From Vampirovibrio sp041737375 (lineage in GTDB: Bacteria; Cyanobacteriota; Vampirovibrionia; Vampirovibrionales; Vampirovibrionaceae), in contig NZ_JBGSRV010000015.1 in assembly GCF_041737375.1 (NCBI RefSeq), positions 62,001-126,000 of the forward strand: DNA of 64,000 nucleotides, given 5' to 3'. Below are positions 7,685 through 15,660 of this stretch, piece after piece. The notes below the pieces were generated by a model. The model was not told the origin of the DNA. It made no database searches and saw nothing but the letters and a program-made list of their open reading frames with translations. Positions within the stretch are counted from its first letter, which is position 1. The number at the start of each line of letters is the position of its first letter. The position numbers and the translations under genes were made by a program.

Positions 7685-7982
7685 GACAGCTCAGCGTTCT
7701 GAACTTTACAATCTTCTCAAACGTCCGATTGTGACCGAAAAGACAACGAGTCTGGCAGAACTAGGCCAGTATGTCTTTGAAGTTGAACGGGCTGCAAACA
7801 AAATTGAACTGACCCAGGCCTTTGAATTGGCTTTCCCAGGTCGGAAGGTACGTGCGGTTCGTTTAATTACGGTGCCGGCTCGCACCAAACGTTACGGTAA
7901 AAAAATTGGTCAAACTCAAGAGAAACGCAAGGCTGTTTTCTCCATTGAGGGCGAGCCGATTGAACTCTTTACAGGAGTATAA
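7677..7982 (+). CDS. rplW: 50S ribosomal protein L23
   Basis: L23 sits at the tunnel exit and docks trigger factor and SRP. The family core is RPIVTEKTTSLAELGQYVFEVERAANKIEL followed by the KVRAVRLI strand and the KRYGKKIGQ loop. I chose the ATG at 7677 (MSKTAQRSE) because GAAAGG at 7661-7666 is well placed for it, giving 101 residues; the ATG at 7668 is too close to that site. The start overlaps the end of rplD by 8 nt. Confidence 0.95.
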   Translation: MSKTAQRSELYNLLKRPIVTEKTTSLAELGQYVFEVERAANKIELTQAFELAFPGRKVRAVRLITVPARTKRYGKKIGQTQEKRKAVFSIEGEPIELFTGV

Positions 7983-7987
7983 GCGCA

Positions 7988-8818
7988 ATGGCTGTCAAGC
8001 AATATAAACCAACCTCCGCTGGTGTTCGCGGGATGTCTAAGCTGGAAACAGCCGACATCACTACTAATGATCCGCATAAGCCCTTGCTACGCAAGCTTAA
8101 AAAACACGCTGGCCGTAACAACTATGGACGTATCACCACTCGGCACCAAGGTGGTGGGAACAAAAAACACTACCGTCTCATTGATTTCCGCAGAGACAAG
8201 CGTGATATTCCAGGTGTGGTGAGTACCGTTGAGTACGATCCAAACCGGAACGTTCGTATTTCGTTAGTAACCTATGCAGACGGTGAAAAACGATACATTC
8301 TGAAACCCGAAGGTCTAAAAGTTGGCGACAAAATTATGGCTGGGGCCAATTCAGAAATTAAACCAGGAAACGCACTGCCTTTAAGAAATATTCCTTTGGG
8401 TTCTGTGGTGCATAACATTGAGATGACACCGGGACATGGCGGGCAAATGGTTCGCTCTGCAGGTGGCTCAGCCCAGCTGGTAGCGAAGGAAGGCGATTTC
8501 GCCACATTACGCTTGCCTAGCTCAGAAATGCGTATGGTTCGCATTGATTGCTATGCAACCATTGGCAGTTTAAGCAACGCAGAGTACAAAAACTTAAGCT
8601 TGGGCAAAGCGGGCCGCAAGCGCCACTTGGGAATTCGTCCTACTGTCCGTGGTTCTGTAATGAACCCTGTGGATCACCCGCACGGTGGTGGCGAAGGTAG
8701 AGCGCCCATTGGACGTCCTACACCTGTGACGCCTTGGGGCAAGCCTACCTTGGGTTACAAAACCCGCAGTCGCCGCAAGGCATCCAATAAATACATCGTC
8801 AGACGACGTACGAAATAG
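7988..8818 (+). CDS. rplB: 50S ribosomal protein L2
   Basis: The 276-residue protein is L2, needed for subunit joining and peptidyl-transferase activity. The N-terminal AVKQYKPTSAGVRGMS, the GRNNYGRITTRHQGGGNKKHYR core and the C-terminal MNPVDHPHGGGEGRAPIGRP carrying the conserved histidine are all present. Length is normal. It lies 5 nt after rplW. Confidence 0.98.
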   Translation: MAVKQYKPTSAGVRGMSKLETADITTNDPHKPLLRKLKKHAGRNNYGRITTRHQGGGNKKHYRLIDFRRDKRDIPGVVSTVEYDPNRNVRISLVTYADGEKRYILKPEGLKVGDKIMAGANSEIKPGNALPLRNIPLGSVVHNIEMTPGHGGQMVRSAGGSAQLVAKEGDFATLRLPSSEMRMVRIDCYATIGSLSNAEYKNLSLGKAGRKRHLGIRPTVRGSVMNPVDHPHGGGEGRAPIGRPTPVTPWGKPTLGYKTRSRRKASNKYIVRRRTK

Positions 8819-8832
8819 GAGTTCTACGCAGT

Positions 8833-9114
8833 ATGCCTCGCTCTTTAAAAAAAGGCCCCTTTGTGGACGACCACCTGGAAGAAAAGGTGGAAGCACTTAA
8901 TAAAGTGGGTGACAAAAAGGTTATTAAGACCTGGTCCCGTCGCTCCATGATTATCCCTGATATGATTGGCCATACCATTGCTGTCCACAACGGCTCTAAG
9001 CATGTGCCAGTTTACGTCACTGAACAAATGATTGGTCACAAACTTGGCGAATTTGCGCCCACCCGCTTCTTTCGCGGCCATGCTGGCAGCGACAAAAAAG
9101 CTGGCAAGAGATAG
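8833..9114 (+). CDS. rpsS: 30S ribosomal protein S19
   Basis: The 93-residue protein is S19, in the 30S head near the A site. It begins PRSLKKGPFVDDHL and contains KTWSRRSMIIPDMIGHTIAVHNGSKHVPVYVTEQMIGHKLGEFAPTR, both highly conserved. The ATG at 8833 follows AGGAGTT. Length is normal. Confidence 0.97.
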   Translation: MPRSLKKGPFVDDHLEEKVEALNKVGDKKVIKTWSRRSMIIPDMIGHTIAVHNGSKHVPVYVTEQMIGHKLGEFAPTRFFRGHAGSDKKAGKR

Positions 9115-9125
9115 GACAGACGATA

Positions 9126-9485
9126 ATGGCAACAAATCTACAAGAAGCACAGGCAAAACAAAAATACATTATTATGTCCCCTCGCAAATTGCGTCGTGTT
9201 GTAGATACAATTCGTGGCAAGCGTGTTCCTGAAGCTTATAACATGTTGCGGTTAATGCCTTATGAGGCAGCGCGAGTGGTGCTTAAAAAATTAATCGAAG
9301 CAACCAGCAACGCACAAGTTAAGTTTGGAGTTGAAGACCCTGCGCAATTGGTTATTAGTCGGGCATTTGCAGATGAAGGTCCTTCATACCGACGTTTTAA
9401 ACCGCGGGCTCAAGGACGTATTTACAAGCGGGAAAAACCAACCTCGCATCTGACCGTCGCCGTGCAAGTTAAAGAAACGAAATAG
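9126..9485 (+). CDS. rplV: 50S ribosomal protein L22
   Basis: The 119-residue protein is L22, which reaches into the exit tunnel. Recognisable parts are YIIMSPRKLRRVVDTIRGK and the C-terminal hairpin RAFADEGPSYRRFKPRAQGRIYKREKPTSHLTVAV. The order rpsS-rplV-rpsC is the standard one. The ATG lies 11 nt after the rpsS stop. Confidence 0.97.
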   Translation: MATNLQEAQAKQKYIIMSPRKLRRVVDTIRGKRVPEAYNMLRLMPYEAARVVLKKLIEATSNAQVKFGVEDPAQLVISRAFADEGPSYRRFKPRAQGRIYKREKPTSHLTVAVQVKETK

Positions 9486-9497
9486 AAGGAAGATACC

Positions 9498-10361
9498 GTG
9501 GGACAGAAGGTTCACCCCAAAAGCGTCAGACTCGGCATCATCCAGCCTCATGAAGTGACCTGGATTGCTGGCAACAAGAAAATGTATGCCATTAACGTTG
9601 CGGAAGACGAAAAAATTCGCAAGTTCGTAAAAAAGAAACTGGAAGCAGCTTCTATCAGTCGTGTAGAAATTGACCGTAAAGCACAGAGACTCATTATTCG
9701 CATCATTACTGGACGTCCTGGTATGGTAGTGGGTCGTGGTGGTCAAGGTCTGGATACGCTGCGCAAAGAACTGCAAACATTGACAAGTCGTAAGGACATT
9801 CAGATCGATGTTTTGGAAGTGAACCGCATTGAAGCGGATGCGACTTTAGTTGCGCAATCAATTGCCCAGCAACTGGTAAAACGTATCGCTTTTCGGCGCG
9901 CAATGAAGCAAGCCATTCAGCGTTCCATGCGTTCAGGCATCAAGGGCATCAAGATTATGATCGCCGGTCGATTAGGTGGGGCTGAGATTGCTCGTACCGA
10001 GTGGACCAAAGAAGGTCGTATTCCCCTACATACGTTCCGAGCAGACATTGATTATGGTGTTGCTGAAGCGTTAACGATGTTTGGCATCATCGGCATCAAG
10101 GTATGGATTTTCAAAGGTGAAGTCATGCCTGGTGAAAGCGCTGTTTCCAATGTAAAGCAAAAGTCTGCTAGACCTGAAGAAGGCCAAACCAGAGACCAAG
10201 GCATCCAAGGCGCTGGTCGTCGTGGTCCAGCCAGTGGTCGTGGCGGTGAAGCGGGTCGTGGTCCTCGCGGCGGCGGTAGTCGTAGTGGTGGTCCCGGTCC
10301 CAAAAACGACAGTCAAGGTGCAGCAGCTCCTGCTGACACAACAACCCCATCTGAGGAGTAA
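9498..10361 (+). CDS. rpsC: 30S ribosomal protein S3 with Gly/Arg-rich tail
   Basis: S3 lies at the mRNA entry channel. The protein starts GQKVHPKSVRLGI and has the KH motif GRPGMVVGRGGQG at about 72-84 and the C-terminal domain up to about residue 217. It is 287 residues, some 50 longer than the usual S3: residues about 218-287 form an extension rich in Gly, Arg, Ser and Pro that ends in an acidic TTTPSEE. The start is GTG at 9498 with GAAGGAAG upstream. The extension has no known function. Confidence 0.97.
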   Translation: MGQKVHPKSVRLGIIQPHEVTWIAGNKKMYAINVAEDEKIRKFVKKKLEAASISRVEIDRKAQRLIIRIITGRPGMVVGRGGQGLDTLRKELQTLTSRKDIQIDVLEVNRIEADATLVAQSIAQQLVKRIAFRRAMKQAIQRSMRSGIKGIKIMIAGRLGGAEIARTEWTKEGRIPLHTFRADIDYGVAEALTMFGIIGIKVWIFKGEVMPGESAVSNVKQKSARPEEGQTRDQGIQGAGRRGPASGRGGEAGRGPRGGGSRSGGPGPKNDSQGAAAPADTTTPSEE

Positions 10362-10367
10362 TTACAC

Positions 10368-10808
10368 ATGTTAATGCCAAAGCGAACCAAATATCGCAAA
10401 CAGATGCGGGGCAATATGAAAGGCACTGAGACTCGAGGCACCAGCTTCGAATTCGGCAGCTTCGCCCTGCAGACGCTGGATCCAGGCTGGCTCACCAGCC
10501 GTCAGATTGAAGCTGCACGTCGGGCTATGACGCGTAGTATCAAACGGGGCGGCAAAATCTGGATTCGTATTTTTCCAGACAAGCCTGTTACCAAGAAACC
10601 TGCTGAAACTCGGATGGGTTCAGGAAAAGGCAACCAGGAATACTGGGTAGCGGTTGTCAAGCCTGGCAAGCTGCTGTTTGAAATGGATGGCGTCAACCGG
10701 GAACTGGCAACCAAAGCGCTTGCTTTAGCCGCCCAAAAACTGCCAGTTCGAACAAAAATCCTGTGCAAAGAAGACATTCTGGGAGGTTCTAATCATGAAA
10801 ATAACTGA
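10368..10808 (+). CDS. rplP: 50S ribosomal protein L16
   Basis: The 146-residue protein is L16, which binds near the A site of the 50S subunit. It begins MLMPKRTKYRKQMRGNMKG and contains GKIWIRIFPDKPVTKKPAETRMGSGKG, the usual L16 core. ATG at 10368 fits the family start. Its last 14 nt overlap rpmC. Confidence 0.97.
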   Translation: MLMPKRTKYRKQMRGNMKGTETRGTSFEFGSFALQTLDPGWLTSRQIEAARRAMTRSIKRGGKIWIRIFPDKPVTKKPAETRMGSGKGNQEYWVAVVKPGKLLFEMDGVNRELATKALALAAQKLPVRTKILCKEDILGGSNHENN

Positions 10809-10989
10809 AATGCGTGAACTGAATCAGGACGAACTGAACGCACAGATCGAAGCAGCCCGCAAAGGCTTATTCGAAGCCCGGTTCAAGCACTCTATGAATC
10901 AGCTTGAAAGTACAGCAGAACTGCGTCAGTTGCGTCACCGGATTGCTCAATTGCAAACCGTATTGACTCAAAAAGCAAAGCAAGCCTGA
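10795..10989 (+). CDS. rpmC: 50S ribosomal protein L29
   Basis: The 64-residue protein is L29, next to the tunnel exit. It has the two-helix pattern: MREL then a KGLFEARFKHSMNQLESTAELRQLRHRIAQLQTVL stretch. It overlaps rplP by 14 nt; its ribosome binding site (GGGAGG) lies inside rplP, which suggests coupling. Confidence 0.95.
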   Translation: MKITEMRELNQDELNAQIEAARKGLFEARFKHSMNQLESTAELRQLRHRIAQLQTVLTQKAKQA

Positions 10990-11014
10990 ACCCAAATAAG
11001 GACTAAATGTAGCC

Positions 11015-11266
11015 ATGCCCAAAAAGGAAAAAGTCGGAACAGTTGTCTCCAACAAGATGGAAAAAACCATTGTGGTTTCTGTGGCCGAAAAGCACCCTCA
11101 CCCCAAGTACGGAAAAATTCAAAACAGAACTGTAAAGTTCAAAGCACACGATGAGAAAAACGAGTGCCATGAAGGTGACTTGGTTCGCATTGTGGAAAGT
11201 AGCCCTTACAGCAAAGACAAGACCTGGTGCCTCTCTGCTGTTCTGGAACGGAGCCAGGAGGTATAG
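11015..11266 (+). CDS. rpsQ: 30S ribosomal protein S17
   Basis: The 83-residue protein is S17, a primary 16S rRNA binder. It has the OB-fold motifs GTVVSNKMEKTIVVSV, HPKYGKI and the KAHDEKNECHEGDLVRIVESSPYSKDKTW stretch. Length and position after rpmC are standard. Confidence 0.96.
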   Translation: MPKKEKVGTVVSNKMEKTIVVSVAEKHPHPKYGKIQNRTVKFKAHDEKNECHEGDLVRIVESSPYSKDKTWCLSAVLERSQEV

Positions 11267-11272
11267 GACGTC

Positions 11273-11635
11273 ATGATTCAACAGGAAAGCAGATTACAGG
11301 TTGCTGACAACTCTGGTGCATTAGAATTATTGTGTATTCGGGTTTTAGGTGGCAAGCAGTATGCAGGCATCGGTGATGTCATCATTGCGGTTGTTAAAAA
11401 AGCCCAGCCCAACGGAACTGTTAAAAAGTCAGACATTGTACGAGCTGTTTTAGTGCGTACAAAGGCACGACGTAAACGCAGTGACGGTTCTACCATTGGT
11501 TTTGACGAAAATGCCGCTGTTATTGTAAACAAAGAAGGCAATCCTCGTGGAACTCGTGTTTTTGGACCAGTAGCACGTGAGCTTCGTGATAAAAACTACA
11601 TGAAAATCGTATCCCTCGCCCCGGAAGTTCTGTAG
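11273..11635 (+). CDS. rplN: 50S ribosomal protein L14
   Basis: The 120-residue protein is L14, at the subunit interface. It begins MIQQESRLQVADNSGALELLCIRVLGG and ends KIVSLAPEVL, both typical. The central KKSDIVRAVLVRTKARRKRSDGSTIGFDENAAVIVN is conserved. It is 6 nt after rpsQ, with GGAGG upstream. Confidence 0.97.
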   Translation: MIQQESRLQVADNSGALELLCIRVLGGKQYAGIGDVIIAVVKKAQPNGTVKKSDIVRAVLVRTKARRKRSDGSTIGFDENAAVIVNKEGNPRGTRVFGPVARELRDKNYMKIVSLAPEVL

Positions 11636-11648
11636 GAGAAAAGTCACC

Positions 11649-12011
11649 ATGTTAAGAGCTAAATCATCAAAAAAACGCATTGTGCTTCCCCTGCATTACA
11701 GTGTAAAAAAGGGTGATACCGTGATGGTTATCGCCGGTAAAGACAAAGGCAAAACCGGAACCATCAAGCGTGTTTTCCGAAACAAGGGTAAAGTTCTGGT
11801 AGAAGGTCTCAACATTATTAAGAAGGCCGTTAAGCCAAACCCTATGCTGGGACAGCGCGGTGGCATCGTAGAAATGGAAGCACCACTGTATGTTTCCAAG
11901 GTAATGTTGTACGATACCAAGAACAATCAAGCCAGCCGTGCCAAAGTTGAAGTGCTGGATGGCAAACGGGTCCGTATTGCCAAAAAAACCGGCGAACAAT
12001 TTGACGCATAA
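11649..12011 (+). CDS. rplX: 50S ribosomal protein L24
   Basis: The 120-residue protein is L24, an assembly initiator with a KOW domain. The KOW motif is KKGDTVMVIAGKDKGKTGTIKRVF at about 20-43, followed by VEGLNIIKKAVKPN. A GGAG site precedes the ATG. Length is slightly above the usual 102-115. Confidence 0.96.
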   Translation: MLRAKSSKKRIVLPLHYSVKKGDTVMVIAGKDKGKTGTIKRVFRNKGKVLVEGLNIIKKAVKPNPMLGQRGGIVEMEAPLYVSKVMLYDTKNNQASRAKVEVLDGKRVRIAKKTGEQFDA

Positions 12012-12030
12012 CTAGTAGGAAAATGAAGCG

Positions 12031-12606
12031 ATGACATTAAAAGAGCGTTATGAACAGGAAATGGTGCCAGCCTTGCAAAAGGATCTGGAGCTGACCAACA
12101 AGTATCAGGTTCCCCGGATTCTAAAAGTTGTTGTCAATGTAGGTTTGGGCGATGGCGCTCAAAATGCCAAATTGTTTGACAATGGCGTAGAAGAGCTGCA
12201 GATGATCACAGGCCAAAAGCCTTTGATTACCCGTGCCAAACAATCGATTGCCGGTTTTAAAATCCGTGAAGGAATGCCCATCGGTGCCAAAGTGACACTG
12301 CGTGGGGATCGGATGTACGATTTTATGGCAAAGCTGACTGGTATTGTGTTGCCTAGAATCCGTGATTTCCGTGGATTGAAGCCCAACGGTTTTGATGGTC
12401 TGGGTAACTATAACCTGGGCTTAAAAGATCAGTTGGTTTTTCCAGAGATTAATTATGATAAAGTGCAGCGGATGCGTGGTTTAAACATCACCATTGTAAC
12501 TTCCGCCCGGACTGATATGGAAGCGCGAGCCCTGTTGGAGCAGTTTGGATTGCCTTTCCAGAAAAAAACCCCCAAAGCAGAAGCCCCCAAAGCCCAAGCA
12601 TCATAA
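12031..12606 (+). CDS. rplE: 50S ribosomal protein L5
   Basis: The 191-residue protein is L5, in the central protuberance, contacting 5S rRNA. Conserved parts are IGAKVTLRGDRMYDFM, RIRDFRGLKPNGFDGLGNYNLGLKDQLVFPEINYD and the GLNITIVTSARTDMEARALLEQFGLPF end. A short tail rich in Lys, Ala and Pro follows, about 12 residues longer than usual. Confidence 0.97.
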   Translation: MTLKERYEQEMVPALQKDLELTNKYQVPRILKVVVNVGLGDGAQNAKLFDNGVEELQMITGQKPLITRAKQSIAGFKIREGMPIGAKVTLRGDRMYDFMAKLTGIVLPRIRDFRGLKPNGFDGLGNYNLGLKDQLVFPEINYDKVQRMRGLNITIVTSARTDMEARALLEQFGLPFQKKTPKAEAPKAQAS

Positions 12607-12641
12607 GGCGCAAGCATTAAAACGGAACAGGAGATTCCATT

Positions 12642-12848
12642 TTGGCTAAAACATCCATGATTGTTAAAGAGGAAAAGCGCATTGCGAAAGCTGCCAAAGG
12701 TAAGTTGCCCAAGGTGAAGCTTCACAACCGTTGCAGCCTGTGTGGGCGTCCTCGCAGTTACTATCGCTTATTTGGTACTTGCAGACTTTGTCTTCGTAAG
12801 TTGGCGAGTGAAGGCAAGCTGCCTGGCGTCACCAAATCAAGCTGGTAA
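12642..12848 (+). CDS. rpsN: 30S ribosomal protein S14, zinc-binding type
   Basis: The 68-residue protein is the short, zinc-binding form of S14, with two CxxC pairs (C31/C34 and C47/C50) in CSLCGRPRSYYRLFGTCRLCLRKLA. S14 helps assemble the 30S head. The start is a TTG at 12642 with AGGAG 9 nt upstream; no ATG gives the full family N-terminus. The zinc form implies a zinc demand and possibly a second, zinc-free copy elsewhere. Confidence 0.95.
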   Translation: MAKTSMIVKEEKRIAKAAKGKLPKVKLHNRCSLCGRPRSYYRLFGTCRLCLRKLASEGKLPGVTKSSW

Positions 12849-12884
12849 CAAGCAAATAGAAGTAAGAACAAGGGTAAACTGACC

Positions 12885-13280
12885 ATGTACAATGATCCGA
12901 TCGCTGATATGCTGACCCGCATTCGGAACGCTTCGAATGTAGGCCATCCAATGGTGGAAGTACCCGCCTCCAAACTGAAATTAGAGCTTGCGAAAGTTCT
13001 TCAGAAGGAAGGCTATATCAGAAGTTTTGAAATTCGTGAAGCGGGCAACCATAAAACATTGCGCGTCCTGCTTAAATATGACAGCGAAGGGTATCCGCTG
13101 ATTCGTAAACTGGTTCGGGTAAGCCGACCTGGTTTGCGTAAATATTACAAGGTAGACAATTTGCCTCGCATTTTGGGTGGTGGTGGTACCGCCATTGTCA
13201 GCACGCCACAAGGTTTGCTTTCCGACCGGGAAGCTCGCAGGGCGCGGGTTGGCGGCGAAGTGCTTTGCTACGTTTATTAA
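12885..13280 (+). CDS. rpsH: 30S ribosomal protein S8
   Basis: The 131-residue protein is S8, a central 16S rRNA binder. It begins YNDPIADMLTRIRNA and ends GGEVLCYVY, with STPQGLLSDREARRARVGG in the C-terminal half. In E. coli S8 represses the spc operon; no such site was identified here. Confidence 0.97.
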   Translation: MYNDPIADMLTRIRNASNVGHPMVEVPASKLKLELAKVLQKEGYIRSFEIREAGNHKTLRVLLKYDSEGYPLIRKLVRVSRPGLRKYYKVDNLPRILGGGGTAIVSTPQGLLSDREARRARVGGEVLCYVY

Positions 13281-13341
13281 GCACTTGGCTCTACTGAAGC
13301 AGAAAAATTAAAGCCAAAAAAAATTAAGAAGGTTAAGACCC

Positions 13342-13893
13342 ATGTCACGAATTGGTAAATCCCCCGTCCGTATACCGGACAAGGTCGAAGTCAAAATCGA
13401 GACCAGCGCCAAGGGCGCGCAAGTTACTGTTAAAGGTCCATTGGGCAGTTTAACGCGTTTGTTCCGTCCTGAAATCCTCGTTACACAGGAAGGCAACGAA
13501 ATCATCGTTTCTCGTCGGGATGAGAGCCGTATGGCTCGTAGTCTGCACGGGTTAAGTCGTACCTTGCTCAACAATATGGTTTTGGGTGTCAGCACCGGCT
13601 TTTCCAGACGTTTGGAAATCATTGGTGTTGGCTACCGTGCGCAAGTTCAGGGCAAGAAATTGGTTCTTTCCCTTGGCTTTAGCCACCCTGTAGAAATTGA
13701 AGCCCCGGAAGGCATTGACTTCAAGGTAGAGGGTAACACCAAACTTGAAGTCAGCGGCCGATGCAAAGAAACGGTTGGCCATTTTTCTGCTTTGATTCGC
13801 AGTAAGCGTCCGCCAGAGCCTTACAAGGGCAAGGGTGTGAAGTACGCTGAAGAGCGCATCCGCCGCAAAGCAGGTAAAGCAGGCAAGAAGTAA
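13342..13893 (+). CDS. rplF: 50S ribosomal protein L6
   Basis: The 183-residue protein is L6, close to the factor-binding site. It begins SRIGKSPVRIPDKV, and contains LLNNMVLGVSTGFSRRLEIIGVGYRAQVQG and the C-terminal RPPEPYKGKGVKYAEERIRRKAGKAGKK. Length is normal. It lies 61 nt after rpsH. Confidence 0.97.
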   Translation: MSRIGKSPVRIPDKVEVKIETSAKGAQVTVKGPLGSLTRLFRPEILVTQEGNEIIVSRRDESRMARSLHGLSRTLLNNMVLGVSTGFSRRLEIIGVGYRAQVQGKKLVLSLGFSHPVEIEAPEGIDFKVEGNTKLEVSGRCKETVGHFSALIRSKRPPEPYKGKGVKYAEERIRRKAGKAGKK

Positions 13894-13917
13894 GCAATAA
13901 GCACAGGTATTAGGATT

Positions 13918-14280
13918 ATGCTCAGCAAAATCAATCGTAAGGAAGTTACCCGCAAACGGCATTACCGGCTGCGTCGCAGACTGACAGGCAGCAGCGAGCG
14001 TCCGAGACTAGCCGTTTACCGGAGTGGCAAACATATTTACGCCCAACTCATTGATGATCTCAAGGCAATCACCATTGCTTCCGCCAGTTCTTTAGACAAA
14101 GAGCTTCGCAGTGAATCTGGTGCTAACATTGAAGCCGCCCGCAAGGTTGGTGAAATGGTTGCCAAGCGTGCTCAGGCTGCTGGTATCACCAGTGTGGTAT
14201 TTGACCGTGGTGGAAACCTTTATCACGGACGAATTGCCGCTTTGGCTGAAGCTGCTCGTGAAGCGGGTCTTGAATTCTAG
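13918..14280 (+). CDS. rplR: 50S ribosomal protein L18
   Basis: The 120-residue protein is L18, which binds 5S rRNA. It contains RRRLTGSSERPRLAVYRSGKHIYAQLIDD and ends VVFDRGGNLYHGRIAALAEAAREAGLEF. It is the last gene of the ribosomal run: the usual next genes rpsE, rpmD, rplO and secY are missing and two terminators follow. Confidence 0.97.
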   Translation: MLSKINRKEVTRKRHYRLRRRLTGSSERPRLAVYRSGKHIYAQLIDDLKAITIASASSLDKELRSESGANIEAARKVGEMVAKRAQAAGITSVVFDRGGNLYHGRIAALAEAAREAGLEF

Positions 14281-14303
14281 ATTCAAGATCTACATAACTT
14301 TAA

Positions 14304-14334
14304 AAAAGACTCGATTGTATCGGGTCTTTTTTTT
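14304..14334 (+). terminator. Intrinsic terminator of the ribosomal cluster
   Basis: AAAAGACTCGA (14304-14314) pairs with TCGGGTCTTTT (14320-14330) with one G-T pair and runs into eight T residues. It lies 24 nt after the rplR stop. Confidence 0.9.
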
Positions 14335-14356
14335 GGACTTACTAGCGAAAACGAAC

Positions 14357-14391
14357 AACAAAAAACCTGAACAAACGTCAGGTTTTTTGTT
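14357..14391. terminator. Bidirectional terminator between rplR and minE
   Basis: A perfect 14-bp inverted repeat (AACAAAAAACCTGA with its complement, 7-nt loop) has a T-run inside the 3' arm on both strands. It can end the ribosomal transcript on the plus strand and the minCDE transcript on the minus strand. Confidence 0.85.
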
Positions 14392-14418
14392 AGAAATAAG
14401 GGGGATATGGCGCTTATT

Positions 14419-14733
14419 TTAATTAATAACGCCAGCCCGAGTTCTTAAAACTTGAATATTGGCCACCAGGGCAATGGTGTTTGATTCGCTCTCCAGATTC
14501 ACTTCCAGCGCTTCTTTGTCAATTTCAACGTATTTGGAAATGACATCCACCATATCGTCCCGCATTTGGGCCAGCACTAAGGGAGAAAGTTGGGTCCGAT
14601 CATGCATGAGAACGAGTCTTAACCGATTTTTGGCATCACCCCGTGCGGAGTGCATATCATAAAGGGAGTCGTGCTCGATTTTCTGCGCTTGAGGGTCTAC
14701 CCAGTCAACGAATTTTCGTAACCAACCCATCAT
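14419..14733 (-). CDS. minE: Cell division topological specificity factor MinE
   Basis: MinE stimulates MinD ATPase activity and drives Min oscillation or positioning at the membrane. The protein has the amphipathic N-terminus GWLRKFVDW, then NRLRLVLMHDRTQLSPLVLAQMRDDMVDVISKYVEID, the MinD-contact and topological specificity region. At 104 residues it is longer than the E. coli protein (88), mainly through the DPQAQKIEHDSLYDMHSARGD spacer. The ATG at 14731-14733 has AGGAGATAGG just upstream; an in-frame TTG further upstream is less likely. It is the last gene of minC-minD-minE. Confidence 0.9.
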   Translation of the reverse strand: MMGWLRKFVDWVDPQAQKIEHDSLYDMHSARGDAKNRLRLVLMHDRTQLSPLVLAQMRDDMVDVISKYVEIDKEALEVNLESESNTIALVANIQVLRTRAGVIN

Positions 14734-14777
14734 CCTATCTCCTATCAATTTGTTTTCAAATGCTTGCAAACCTGGCT

Positions 14778-15599
14778 CTAGGCGCTTTTAGAAAAAAGGC
14801 CTTTTAATTTATCAAACCAGGATGTGGGTACGTCCAGATTAAGAAAAGGGACATCCTCGCCAGCAACGCGTCGGGCAATATTTCGATATGCCTGACCGGC
14901 CAGGGAGTTTTCCGTGTTCACAATCGGCTCGCCCTTATTGGTGCTTACAATAATTTCCTGATCTTCCGGGATGACGCCCAGCAACTTGATGGACAAAATT
15001 TCCAAAACATCATCCACATCCATCATATCGTTATTTTTGATCATGCCAGGGCGAACCCGGTTAATAACCAACTTGTAGTTAATAATTTCTTCTTTGGATT
15101 CCAGAAGGCCGATAATACGGTCCGCATCACGCACCGAAGACATTTCGGGGGTGCAGACCACAATGGCCTCAGTAGCGCCAGCTGTGGCGTTCAGGAAGCC
15201 TTGTTCAATGCCTGCGGGGCTGTCTACCAGAATGAAATCAAAGTCATCGCCCAAATTACTGGTAACCGAGCGCATTTGCTCTTCGTTCAAGGCGGATTTA
15301 TCACGGGTTTGAGCGGCAGGAAGCAGGCTCAGGTTTGGCATGCGCTTGTCTTTCACCAAGGCCTGGCTTAATTTGCAGCGATCTTCAACCACATCAACAA
15401 TGTTATAGACAATGCGATTTTCAAGGCCCATCAACAAGTCCAGATTACGCAGGCCAATGTCGGTATCCACCAACACAACCTTGTACCCCATTCTGGCCAA
15501 ACCCGCGCCAATGTTAGCGGTGGTGGTGGTTTTACCAACGCCGCCCTTGCCGGAAGTCACTACAACGACCCGTCCTTTTTCTTTTTTTGATTTCGTCAT
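14778..15599 (-). CDS. minD: Septum site-determining protein MinD
   Basis: MinD is the membrane-associated ATPase that recruits MinC. The 273-residue protein has the deviant Walker A motif GKGGVGKT at 17-24, the switch DTDIGLRNLDLLMGLE, DFILVDSPAGIEQG, and a C-terminal amphipathic membrane-targeting helix (WFDKLKGLFSK). The ATG is at 15597-15599. It lies 61 nt downstream of minC and 44 nt upstream of minE on the minus strand. Confidence 0.96.
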   Translation of the reverse strand: MTKSKKEKGRVVVVTSGKGGVGKTTTTANIGAGLARMGYKVVLVDTDIGLRNLDLLMGLENRIVYNIVDVVEDRCKLSQALVKDKRMPNLSLLPAAQTRDKSALNEEQMRSVTSNLGDDFDFILVDSPAGIEQGFLNATAGATEAIVVCTPEMSSVRDADRIIGLLESKEEIINYKLVINRVRPGMIKNNDMMDVDDVLEILSIKLLGVIPEDQEIIVSTNKGEPIVNTENSLAGQAYRNIARRVAGEDVPFLNLDVPTSWFDKLKGLFSKSA

Positions 15600-15660
15600 G
15601 GGGTACGTTACCTCACCTTTGCTGTTCTCAGTGCTAAATTATAGTAATTATGATGACCTG

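Noticed and set aside
14111..14422. 103-codon plus-strand frame across the end of rplR
   Set aside because: It runs out of frame through rplR and both terminators. Composition in the tail is A/T-driven.
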